Below, piece after piece: positions 8,151 to 16,085 of a DNA stretch of 64,000 bases; the stretch's first letter is position 1, and the number at the start of each line of letters is the position of its first letter. This stretch comes from Planctomycetota bacterium (GTDB lineage: Bacteria; Planctomycetota; Phycisphaerae; UBA1845). The notes under the pieces were generated by a model that saw only the letters and a program-made list of their open reading frames with translations, was not told where the DNA came from and did not search any database. The translations under genes were made by a program, and so were the position numbers. The stretch covers positions 30,436-94,435 of the forward strand of contig JAKQDH010000135.1 of the NCBI GenBank assembly GCA_029558835.1, given 5' to 3'.

Positions 8151-10691
8151 ATGATGCCGCAGATCGACCACGGAGACCGAAAGGGGCGAGAGCACGGGGC
8201 CGGCGCGAGCCCGGTTCAGCGCGTTGGGTGGTACGGACGGACGGCGCTGGTCACCTGCCTTCTGGTGGTCACGGCGCTGGGCGTCGGCGTCAGCCGGGCT
8301 GCCGCGGAGACGCCGGCCGGGCCGTCCGAGCTCACGCAGCTCATCGCCGTGGACGCACGCGAGGTGGCACCGGAGCTGCTGTTACAGCTCGGGGCCGATC
8401 CCTGGCAGCGGGACGGCGACCGCCTCGTCTTCCGGGTGACGCCGGCCTTGACGGACTACCTGGCGGGGCGGGGCTTGCTGTTCGAGGTGGTCTGCGAAGA
8501 TGTGTATGCGGCCTGGGAAGCGCAGCAGGCGCGGCGCCTCGTCCCGCAGGCTGAGGACTTTACCACCTACCACGACCTGACGGCGGCCGAGGCGGTGCTC
8601 AGCCGCCTGGCCGCGAATCACGCGGACCTCGTGGTCCTGGAGACCATCGGGCGGTCGGTGCAGGATCGGCCGATCCGTGCCCTGCGCGTCAGCAGCAATG
8701 CCGTGCTGACCGACGCCGAGAAGCCCGCGGTTGCCATCTTAGGTTGCCACCATGCCCGTGAGTGGATCAGCGTGGAGGTGCCGCTGTATTTCGCGGAGTA
8801 CCTGGTCGAGAACTACTTGAAGAACGGCGACGTGACCCGCCTGCTCAACTATGCGGAAGTCTGGATTGTCCCCATCGTCAACCCCGACGGTTTCGTATAC
8901 AGTTGGAATGTGGACCGCTGGTGGCGCAAGAACCGGCGGGTCAACGACGACGGCACGTTCGGTGTCGACGTCAATCGTAACTATGATTACATGTTCGGCG
9001 GCGCGGGCGCCAGTGACAATCCCGGCGACGCAACGTACCACGGCCCGGCGCCGTTCTCGGAGCCGGAGACACGGACCGTGCGCGACCTGCTGAATGGAAC
9101 GACCTCCGGACGGACCTTCGCCGGGGCCTTGAGTTATCACAACTACAGCCAGGTCATCATCTACCCGTGGGGGCATACGACGCAGCCGGTGGAGAACGTC
9201 AGTGAGTATGAGCGCGTGGCCGGGCGAATGGCGGTGCTGATCAACGCGGAGCACTCCGACGTGCAGTATGACTACGTGGCCGGGCAGGCATCCGTCCTGC
9301 TGTACCTGGTCAACGGCGATCTGGTGGACTGGGGGCACGGCGCGCTGGGCATCATGGCCCTGACCGTGGAGGTGCGTCCGCGGGGGTATCCTTACTTCGC
9401 GCTGCCCGAGGAGCAGATCATCCCCACCTGCGTCGAGAACCTGCCGGCGTTTCTGTATTTCGCCGCTGACCGCGCCATTCCCGGCGCCGCGGAACTGGAT
9501 GGGGACGCCGACGGCTTCCTCGACGACGATGACGACTGCCCCGCCAGCCCGGGCGGCGCGCCCGTCGATGAGATGGGCTGCGCGGAAACCGAGCAGGACC
9601 TGGACGGCGACGGCGTGCCCAATGCCCTGGACCTCTGCCGGGACAGTCTGCCCGGGCAGCAGGTGGACTCCACCGGCTGCCGCCTGCCCACGCTGTTTCG
9701 GCTGTCCGTGACCTCGAACGCCGCGAGCGTGGAGATCGAGGTCTCACCCCGTGACATCGACGCTGCGACGAAGGGCGCCGCCGGACCGGCGGGCTTCGTG
9801 CGCGAGTACGCCGTGCCGACGAACCTCGTGCTCACCGCGCCGCTGGAAAGCGAGGGCCGCCGCTTCGTGCACTGGGTCACAAACGGTGCCGTCGTGGCGG
9901 AGGGGCAGAACACCATCGCGATCGCCGCCGCCGAGGACGTCTCCGTGGATGCGGTCTATCGCCTGCCGGTGGGCGCGCGGATCGAGGGACCCGCGCGGCT
10001 CCCGGACGAAGTGGCCGACAACGTCGCGTGCGTCGCCGATTTCACTGTGCAGATTGTCTACGATGACGGCGCGCTGTTTCCTGCCGACGGGGACGCTGCG
10101 TGGAGCCTCGACAATCCGAATCTGGGCACGCTGGTGGCGCCGGGCAAGCTGCTGGCGTACAACGTGTCGGCCGCCGCAGGCGAGATCGTGGGAACGCTCA
10201 ACGCAACGGTCGCCCTGGGCGCCAACGCGCTCGCGGCCGAGCCTCTGACCGTGCGGGTGTTCGACGCCGAGACCCGCTGGCCGTGGTGCACGGAGTTGAC
10301 CCTGGGCGGGCCCGCCGAGGTGGCCTCGCCGGCCCCCGCGACGTTTGTCCCGACCGTGCAGTTCGAGTTGGGCCCGGCGCCGGAGGTGACGGCCCAGACC
10401 GTGGCCTGGGCGTTGCTGACGCCGGCCGGGGAGGCCCTTGCGGAGCCGCCGGCCAAGCTGAGCGCCGGGTTGCTGACGACCGAATGGGTCGCGGACGACA
10501 CGCCGGTGCTCGTGCGGGCTACTTACGCCAACGACGACGGGACGACCTGCAGCGCGGACTTGCCCGTGACCATCCTGGCCGGTGATCCCGCCGATCGACC
10601 GCGGCCGGCCGGAGTGTGCGGGGCGCTCGGTCTGCTGCCGGTTATCGGGCTGCCGGTGGGCATGGCCGCGTACCGTCTGCGGCGTCGCTGA
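8151..10691 (+). CDS. Secreted M14 zinc carboxypeptidase with TSP3-like repeats
   Basis: This 846-residue exported protein removes C-terminal residues from peptides. A basic N-terminus and a hydrophobic segment (about residues 33-50, ending 'SRAAA') form a long signal peptide. The M14 domain spans about 140-435, with zinc ligands in 'HHAREW' (about 200-205) and 'SYHNYSQ' (about 329), and the catalytic Glu in 'LTVEVRPRG' (about 405). 'DVNRNYDYMFGG' carries the substrate-binding Asn-Arg pair. Asp-rich calcium repeats of thrombospondin type 3 style follow ('DGDADGFLDDDDDC', 'DLDGDGVPNALDLC', about 445-510), then beta-rich domains and a C-terminal hydrophobic helix ending in 'YRLRRR', which could anchor or sort the protein. 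The ATG at 8151 was chosen over a longer reading because of the adjacent Met codons and an upstream GAGG. Confidence 0.85.
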   Translation: MMPQIDHGDRKGREHGAGASPVQRVGWYGRTALVTCLLVVTALGVGVSRAAAETPAGPSELTQLIAVDAREVAPELLLQLGADPWQRDGDRLVFRVTPALTDYLAGRGLLFEVVCEDVYAAWEAQQARRLVPQAEDFTTYHDLTAAEAVLSRLAANHADLVVLETIGRSVQDRPIRALRVSSNAVLTDAEKPAVAILGCHHAREWISVEVPLYFAEYLVENYLKNGDVTRLLNYAEVWIVPIVNPDGFVYSWNVDRWWRKNRRVNDDGTFGVDVNRNYDYMFGGAGASDNPGDATYHGPAPFSEPETRTVRDLLNGTTSGRTFAGALSYHNYSQVIIYPWGHTTQPVENVSEYERVAGRMAVLINAEHSDVQYDYVAGQASVLLYLVNGDLVDWGHGALGIMALTVEVRPRGYPYFALPEEQIIPTCVENLPAFLYFAADRAIPGAAELDGDADGFLDDDDDCPASPGGAPVDEMGCAETEQDLDGDGVPNALDLCRDSLPGQQVDSTGCRLPTLFRLSVTSNAASVEIEVSPRDIDAATKGAAGPAGFVREYAVPTNLVLTAPLESEGRRFVHWVTNGAVVAEGQNTIAIAAAEDVSVDAVYRLPVGARIEGPARLPDEVADNVACVADFTVQIVYDDGALFPADGDAAWSLDNPNLGTLVAPGKLLAYNVSAAAGEIVGTLNATVALGANALAAEPLTVRVFDAETRWPWCTELTLGGPAEVASPAPATFVPTVQFELGPAPEVTAQTVAWALLTPAGEALAEPPAKLSAGLLTTEWVADDTPVLVRATYANDDGTTCSADLPVTILAGDPADRPRPAGVCGALGLLPVIGLPVGMAAYRLRRR

Positions 10692-11145
10692 CGGCTTGGT
10701 GGTAGCGTCGGCCGACACGGAAGCCGCCCACCGCACCGGCTGCCACGGCATTCACATCGTTGGACCAGTTCTTCAGGAGGTTTGTAGCGTTGCAACGTCC
10801 GATTCAGCGGCCGCCGAACGCGCTCCGGCGACGGGCCCGCTCGTTTGCGCCGGCCGCGCGCCCATCGAGGAAGGACGCCGGCGGGCAACCTGATGTTTCC
10901 CGGCGGCAACACGCTGCTACAGACGGAACCTGGCCTCCCTCGCCCGCCCCTCGTCCGCCCGCACCGTAACCCCCTGTCCCGCTGGAAGTTGCGGCCGCGT
11001 TGCATCTCCCGGCGTTGTTTTCACGGCCTGGCATCGCCTCTGCTCAGTCGGTAGAGGCGTCGGCGCCAGGGGCCGATCGAGGCCGCCTCCCGCCGGAGCG
11101 GGCGGCCGGCATCACGGGCAACCAGCCACACGGGGGAAGGAAGCC
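10692..11145. other. Intergenic, no supported gene
   Basis: These 454 bp contain an AGGAGG at about 10776, but no good reading frame starts at a proper distance after it. A short stretch at 11041-11057 reads CTCAGTCGGTAGAG, like the D-arm of a tRNA, yet no anticodon or T arm follows. I see no terminator after the carboxypeptidase gene. Confidence 0.4.
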
Positions 11146-11415
11146 ATGATGGACGAGGACACCTTTCAGCGGAAGCTCGCGGAGTTGATCGCGGAAATCG
11201 GGACGCTCCCCGCGGGTGAGCGCGATAAGCTCGAGCTGCTGGTCGCCCAGACGCGCGAGCGGCATGAACAGCTCAAGGCCACGTTCAACAGTTTGCAGGA
11301 AAGCATCGACTTCGTGCGCCTGAGCATCAAGTACCTGCTCTTTGATCTGGAGGCCACCCGGCGCGAGAACGCCCAGTTACGCAAGATGATCGAGGGCGGC
11401 GGCAACCAGCAATAG
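11146..11415 (+). CDS. Small helical protein, unknown function
   Basis: This 89-residue acidic-to-neutral protein has no signal peptide or membrane segment. Heptad spacing of Leu/Ile over most of the length ('DKLELLVAQTRERHEQLK', 'LLFDLEATRRENAQLRKM') suggests a two-helix coiled coil. The paired ATG at 11146 follows GGGGGAAGGAAG, a strong ribosome site, which supports it as a real gene. A strong stem-loop terminator lies 217 bp downstream. I do not recognise the family; short coiled-coil proteins of this kind are common in Planctomycetota, and no function is proposed. Confidence 0.7.
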   Translation: MMDEDTFQRKLAELIAEIGTLPAGERDKLELLVAQTRERHEQLKATFNSLQESIDFVRLSIKYLLFDLEATRRENAQLRKMIEGGGNQQ

Positions 11416-11631
11416 GACATGCAGTCACCTGGGTCCGCCCGGCGGACGCCGCTCACCAGCGGCGCCCCGGGGCGGCGACTCAGTTCTTACGCAGGAGGAG
11501 GGGAGATACCCACCCGCGCAGGAGGAGGCGGAGGAAGACGCGACTCTTGACGCAGTATGGGGGGGGCGGCAGCGCTTCCGGCGGACGGAGCCGCAGCAAT
11601 ACTTCTACAGAACCGGAACGTCTGCTGCACG

Positions 11632-11662
11632 AGCCCGCGGACAGGAGGTCCGCGGGCTTTGT
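11632..11662 (+). terminator. Rho-independent terminator
   Basis: An 11-bp perfect stem, AGCCCGCGGAC (11632-11642) paired with GTCCGCGGGCT (11648-11658), has a 5-nt AGGAG loop and is followed by TTGTATATT. Read on the plus strand it would end transcription from the small helical protein gene, or from an unannotated RNA between 11416 and 11632. Confidence 0.7.
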
Positions 11663-11959
11663 ATATTCAGACCCACAGCCCGCCCCCTGTTCCACAGAAG
11701 CCCGCTGAAGCGCGGACCCTGCGTTGTCCCCAAGCGCCACTCAGCACCTCGTCGGGGTACAAGCGGGTCAAGGCCAACCCTGCACCACGGCCCATCATCT
11801 CTCCCCAGCGCCGCAGGCCGGAAAAGGGCCCCGGACGACCGGATTGACCAACGCGGCCCGAGGTCGTTTCTGCCCCGCTGCACGGGCAGTGAATCAATGG
11901 CAGGGTGACCTCTATTCAATCCACGGGGCAGACGTGGTAGCCTGCCGCGCCCAACCCAT

Positions 11960-11993
11960 GAAGACAGCTTCGTGTCTTGGTACCTTGGTGGTG
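11960..11993. repeat. Solo hairpin of the GxxExxY-associated type
   Basis: GAAGACAGCTTCGTGTCTTG followed by TACCTTGGTGGTG repeats the right-hand half of the hairpins that flank the GxxExxY gene (CTTGGTGGTG end). It lies 194 bp upstream of the gene and may mark an older boundary of the unit. Confidence 0.5.
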
Positions 11994-12113
11994 AACGAAA
12001 GGGTGTACGACGGCTTCAGGTTGCCGCGACAAACGCGGCGATTGACCAACCGGCGTGTGGGCGGTACGTACTGGCGGACCAGGGAATCCGCGGCGTGGAG
12101 GAAAAGAGGGTCA

Positions 12114-12167
12114 ACCACAAAGACACGAAGACACCAAGGTGCCAGACGTTCTTTGTGCCTGGGTGGT
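12114..12167. repeat. Hairpin repeat, left flank of GxxExxY gene
   Basis: ACCACAAAGACACGAAGACA on the left and CTTTGTGCCTGGGTGGT on the right form an imperfect stem-loop of about 54 bp that ends 19 bp before the GxxExxY start codon. The same hairpin in better preserved form flanks the gene on the other side (12610-12669). Confidence 0.7.
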
Positions 12168-12186
12168 GAACTGAAGGCAAACAACC

Positions 12187-12582
12187 ATGAAGCAGCATGC
12201 GCCCGTCCCGGAGCGCGCGGAACATGCCGCGCGGGTCGTCGTGGATGCCGCCTTCCGCGTCCATTCGGCGCTCGGCCCCGGCTTGCTCGAAAGCGTTTAT
12301 GAAGCGTGCCTGGCACATGAGTTGCGCAGACAAGGTGTCCCCTATGTGGCGCAGCAGGTCCTGCCTGTGGTTTATGACGGCCTGCGCCTGGACGCAGGGC
12401 TCCGGATCGACTTGCTCGTGGACGAGAGCATCGTCGTAGAGTTGAAGGCGGTCGAGAAGATACTCGCCATCCACGAGGCACAACTGCTCACGTATATGAA
12501 GCTGGCGGACAAACGGTTGGGGTTGCTGGTCAACTTCAACGTGTCGCTCATCCGCGACGGCATCAAGAGAATGGTGCTGTGA
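12187..12582 (+). CDS. GxxExxY protein, PD-(D/E)XK nuclease-like fold
   Basis: This 131-residue protein belongs to the GxxExxY family (TIGR04256 type). The name motif is present as 'GPGLLESVYE' at about residues 30-39. A nuclease-like acidic core follows: Asp in 'RIDLLVDE' and the E-x-K pair in 'IVVELKAVE' (about 74-90), matching the PD-(D/E)XK arrangement. The end 'RLGLLVNFNVSLIRDGIKR' is also typical. The family is multi-copy in Planctomycetota and Verrucomicrobia genomes, usually without operon partners; its role is not established. Here it stands alone between two near-identical hairpins, suggesting that gene and hairpins move or are maintained together. The ATG at 12187 has no ribosome site, and the 5' hairpin may influence translation. 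Confidence 0.85.
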   Translation: MKQHAPVPERAEHAARVVVDAAFRVHSALGPGLLESVYEACLAHELRRQGVPYVAQQVLPVVYDGLRLDAGLRIDLLVDESIVVELKAVEKILAIHEAQLLTYMKLADKRLGLLVNFNVSLIRDGIKRMVL

Positions 12583-12609
12583 GTGGATTACCGCGGGCAA
12601 GGACGCTTA

Positions 12610-12669
12610 ACCATAAAGACACCAAGGCACTAAGACAGACGGCACTTTGTGTCTTTGTGCCTTGGTGGT
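12610..12669. repeat. Hairpin repeat, right flank of GxxExxY gene
   Basis: ACCATAAAGACACCAAGGCA at the left and TGTCTTTGTGCCTTGGTGGT at the right make a nearly perfect stem of about 20 bp around a short centre. It lies between the convergent GxxExxY and topA genes, where it could also serve as a two-way terminator. Confidence 0.75.
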
Positions 12670-12693
12670 GTTATGCGGTGACGCCTTGCAGCG

Positions 12694-15600
12694 TCAGCGG
12701 GCCGCGGCCCCAGCCGTGAGGGCTTCCACGTTGAGGCCCTCGGGCAGCGGCTTGGCGGCCTTGCACTTCGGGTAGCCGCTGCAACCTAAGAAGGTGCCGG
12801 TGCGCCCGGTCCGGACCAGCATCGGCGCGCCGCATTCCGTGCAGCGGATGTCGGTGGGGATCGGCTTGGGTCTGGCCGGGGCGGGCATGTGGACCTCGGC
12901 GTGCTTCTTCGCCTCGCCGCGCAGGTTGGCCGTGAAACGACACCGCGGGTAGTTCGTGCAACTGAAGTAGGCGCCGAAGCGCCCGTTCTTGGCCGCCATC
13001 TCCGATCCGCAGGCGGGACAATGCAACGTCCCCTCGGGCCAGACCTCGATCACCGGCCGACCCGTGCGCGTCCAGGCGAAACCGGCCGGCGGATCGCCCA
13101 GCGTGGCCATGTCCACCTTGGCGGCCTTCTTGCCCGCGGCGCGCGTCCCGTTGGCGGCCAGGCGGGGGTTGGGCTCGGCCGGCGGCGGGGGAACTTCACC
13201 CGCCTGCTCCTTGGCCTTGAGCTCATCTAACTTGTCCAGCGGCATGGCGTTGCGGCAGCGCGGGAAACCGCTGCAACTGAGGAACGGTCCGCGGCGACTC
13301 TTACGAATCACCATCGGCCGACCGCACTTGTCGCAGCGTACGCCCGCCGGTTCCGGCTTGGGCTTCTCGACATACACGCCGGGCGGCAGGCCCCGCGTGC
13401 CCCTGCACTTGGGGTACTTGCTGCAACCCAGCAGCGTCCCACCGCGCCCGAACCGCACCACCATCGGCGCCCCGCACTCCGGGCAATTCTCCCGAATCTC
13501 CGCGGGCGTCACCTTGCGCAGCGGCACGCCCCGCTCATCGCACGGCACCGTGTAGCTGCACTCGGGATACCCGCTGCATCCGAGGAACGGCCCGCGCCGG
13601 CTCTGCCGCACCACCATGTCGCGTCCGCACTGCGGGCAGGAGTGCTGGCCGTTGACGACGGCCAGCGGCTTGCCCTCGCGGTCGATGTTCAGAGCGGACT
13701 TGCACTCGGGATAGCCTGAGCAGGACAAGAAGCGCCCGTTGCGTCCCCAGCGGTACACCATCGGCCGGCCGCAGTCGTTACACGTGTAGGGACTGGGCTC
13801 CGAACGCGCCGGCTCCATCTGCACCTGGGCCCGCTCCAGAGACTCCTTGAACGGGCCGTAGAACTCGCGCAGCACCTCCACCCAGTTGAGGTGGGCCTCC
13901 TCGATCTTGTCGAGCTCATCCTCCATGTGCGACGTGAACTTAACGTCGAGAACGCGGGGGAAGTGTTCGACCAGCTTGTCGGTAACAATCTCACCTTTGT
14001 CGGTGGCGTACAGGCGCCGATCGATCTGGTCCACGTAGCCGCGGTCCTGGATGGTCTGGATGATGGCGGCATAGGTGCTGGGTCGGCCGATGCCCTCCGC
14101 CTCCAGCTTCTTCACCAGCGACGCCTCGGTGTAGCGCGGCGGCGGCGAGGTGTACTCCTGCTTCGGCGTGATGGCGAGCGGTGCGATGCGCTGACCGGGC
14201 TCCAGGGCCGGCAGTTCCACGTCGCCGTCCGCCTGGGTGCCGCTCACCCGCTGGAAACCATCGAAGACCAGCCGCCGCCCCAGGGCCTTGAATAACGCCT
14301 CCCCGCGCGGTGTGTCCGCGGCGATGAACATCGTCGTGGCGTCCCACTGGGCCGGGGTCATCTGCGACGCCACCGCCCGCCGCCAGATCAGGTCGTACAG
14401 CTTCCAGTGCGCATCGGACAGCTTGCCGCGCAACGCCTCCGGCGTGCGGGTGACGTCCGTGGGACGGATGGCCTCGTGGGCTTCCTGGGCACGCTTGCCG
14501 CGGGCGAAAACGTTCGGCTTCTCCGGCACGTAGGCGGGACCATACGTCTGCCCCACCAGGCCGCGAATCGCCTGCACCGACTCCTGGCTGAGGTTCGTGG
14601 AGTCCGTCCGCATGTACGTGATGAGGCCGACGGGCCCCTCTTCCTTGCCGAGGTCCACGCCCTCATACAGCTCCTGCGCCACGCGCATGGTCCGCGCGGG
14701 GGCGAAGCCCAAGGCGCCGGAGGCCGCCTGTTGCAGGGTGGCCGTCGTGAACGGCGGGCCCGGGCGGCTGCTCGTGCGCCGCTTCTGTACGTCCTTGACG
14801 TGATACGCCGGCGCCCGGCTCCGGTCCGTCCGCCCGATGAGGGCGACCGTCTTGAGCCCCTGTCCGGCATACGCTTCCCACGCGCTCTCCTGCACGCGCT
14901 CCGTCACGAAGCCGAGCAGCTCGGCCGCCGCCCGCGCCTCCTGCACGTTGGCGGGGCGAAACTCGATGCCGCCCAACTTGGTCAGTTGCGCGTATACGCA
15001 GCCGTGCCGCGCCAGCCAGGCGTTGCGCTCCTTGGCCTTCGGTTCGCCGTTGCCGTTGGTCGCGCTCTCCAGCAGGCGGGCCCACTCCGTCGCCAGCCGG
15101 TCAGTGGCCTCCAGGTCAGGCGTAAAGCACCCGTGCAGGCCCCACGACTCCTGCGGGATGAAGCTGCGAATCTCCCGCTCGCGCTCCACGACCAGGCGGA
15201 CCGCGACGGACTGCACCCGCCCGGCCGACAGGTTGTTGCTGATCTTCGCGCACAGCAGCGGGCTGAGTTGGTAGCCGACGATGCGGTCGAGCAGCCGGCG
15301 CGCCTGTTGGGCCTCGACCTTGTCCATGTCCAGGCCACGCGGCTGTTGGAACGCCGCGCCGATCGCGCTCTTCGTGATCTCGTTGAACACTACCCGCCGG
15401 GCCCGCGCTGGATCCAGCCCCAGCGCATGCACGAGGTGCCAGGCGATGGCTTCTCCCTCCCGGTCAAGGTCGGTCGCCAGGAAGACCTGGGGGGCCTTGC
15501 CGGCCGCCCGTCTCAGCTCGCCGAGCGCCTTGCGCTTGTCCGGCAGGGTCTCGTAGATGGGCTCGAAATCATGCTCGAAGTCAATGCCGATGTCGTTCTT

Positions 15601-15753
15601 GGGCAGGTCGCGTACGTGCCCCATGCACGCCAGCACCGTGTACCCCGGCCCGAGGTACCGGTTGATGGTGCGCGCCTTGCTCGGTGATTCCACGATCACC
15701 AGCGACTTGGAACCGTGCTCGCTCTGCTTCGACACCGGTTTCGCCTCACCCAC
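12694..15753 (-). CDS. topA: DNA topoisomerase I with six zinc ribbons
   Basis: This type IA topoisomerase relaxes negative supercoils by single-strand passage. The 1019-residue protein begins with the TOPRIM domain ('SLVIVESPSKA', then 'FLATDLDREGEAIAWHL' with the acidic metal-binding residues). The catalytic Tyr is in 'GLITYMRTDST' at about residue 378. From about residue 655 to the end there are six C4 zinc ribbons, each C-x2-C ... C-x(4-5)-C, where E. coli TopA (865 aa) has three C4 ribbons. A Pro/Ala/Lys linker separates ribbons four and five. The start is a GTG at 15753 with no obvious ribosome site; no Met codon occurs before the conserved motif. The gene converges on the GxxExxY unit. 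Confidence 0.95.
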   Translation of the reverse strand: MGEAKPVSKQSEHGSKSLVIVESPSKARTINRYLGPGYTVLACMGHVRDLPKNDIGIDFEHDFEPIYETLPDKRKALGELRRAAGKAPQVFLATDLDREGEAIAWHLVHALGLDPARARRVVFNEITKSAIGAAFQQPRGLDMDKVEAQQARRLLDRIVGYQLSPLLCAKISNNLSAGRVQSVAVRLVVEREREIRSFIPQESWGLHGCFTPDLEATDRLATEWARLLESATNGNGEPKAKERNAWLARHGCVYAQLTKLGGIEFRPANVQEARAAAELLGFVTERVQESAWEAYAGQGLKTVALIGRTDRSRAPAYHVKDVQKRRTSSRPGPPFTTATLQQAASGALGFAPARTMRVAQELYEGVDLGKEEGPVGLITYMRTDSTNLSQESVQAIRGLVGQTYGPAYVPEKPNVFARGKRAQEAHEAIRPTDVTRTPEALRGKLSDAHWKLYDLIWRRAVASQMTPAQWDATTMFIAADTPRGEALFKALGRRLVFDGFQRVSGTQADGDVELPALEPGQRIAPLAITPKQEYTSPPPRYTEASLVKKLEAEGIGRPSTYAAIIQTIQDRGYVDQIDRRLYATDKGEIVTDKLVEHFPRVLDVKFTSHMEDELDKIEEAHLNWVEVLREFYGPFKESLERAQVQMEPARSEPSPYTCNDCGRPMVYRWGRNGRFLSCSGYPECKSALNIDREGKPLAVVNGQHSCPQCGRDMVVRQSRRGPFLGCSGYPECSYTVPCDERGVPLRKVTPAEIRENCPECGAPMVVRFGRGGTLLGCSKYPKCRGTRGLPPGVYVEKPKPEPAGVRCDKCGRPMVIRKSRRGPFLSCSGFPRCRNAMPLDKLDELKAKEQAGEVPPPPAEPNPRLAANGTRAAGKKAAKVDMATLGDPPAGFAWTRTGRPVIEVWPEGTLHCPACGSEMAAKNGRFGAYFSCTNYPRCRFTANLRGEAKKHAEVHMPAPARPKPIPTDIRCTECGAPMLVRTGRTGTFLGCSGYPKCKAAKPLPEGLNVEALTAGAAAR

Positions 15754-16001
15754 AGCCGCATTTGTGCAGCGTGTGTTGCCTTTTGAAATTATTACGGAAC
15801 GCTTCCGGTGGGAGTGCGTCCCTGGTTGTCTCGCCGCCGGCCGCCCCAGGGCCGGACGACGTGGTCATTCATCGGTTATCGACTCCAGGGCGGCACAACT
15901 GCAAGCGGCCATCAGGGGTCGATCGGGGGGCCGTTCCGGGGGGGTGTAGTCAACGTGGGCAGGTGTGTCAAATGGGTCGATGACGGGACCGATGGTGGCG
16001 A

Positions 16002-16029
16002 TTGATTTCGCCAGCCAATCGTCTATACT
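16002..16029 (+). promoter_or_regulatory. Sigma-70-type promoter for the SurA-like gene
   Basis: TTGATT (16002-16007), a 16-bp spacer and TATACT (16024-16029) sit 56 bp before the ATG of the SurA/PpiD-like gene, giving a short leader of about 50 nt. It is one of the best promoter matches in the window. Confidence 0.6.
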
Positions 16030-16085
16030 GGCGGCTTGCGCGGTCAGGACGCGCAAGTTTCGCACACACAAGGGTTTATGTCGTC

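Larger units (their letters stand above)
11416..12113. other. Long intergenic stretch with terminator and solo hairpin
   Basis: The roughly 700 bp between the small helical protein and the GxxExxY unit hold a purine-rich stretch (about 11490-11560), an intrinsic terminator (11632-11662) and a hairpin resembling the GxxExxY flanks (11960-11993). No protein gene is supported. A small RNA ending at the terminator is possible, but no known RNA family was recognised. Confidence 0.4.

Noticed and set aside
10760..10969. Short frame in the gap after the carboxypeptidase
   Set aside because: It begins with TTG and has an Arg/Pro/Ala-only composition and no correctly spaced ribosome site.
11035..11060. 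tRNA-like D-arm sequence CTCAGTCGGTAGAG
   Set aside because: It matches the D arm of the tRNA-Lys at 25.1 kb, but no acceptor, anticodon or T arm can be paired around it, so no tRNA is called.
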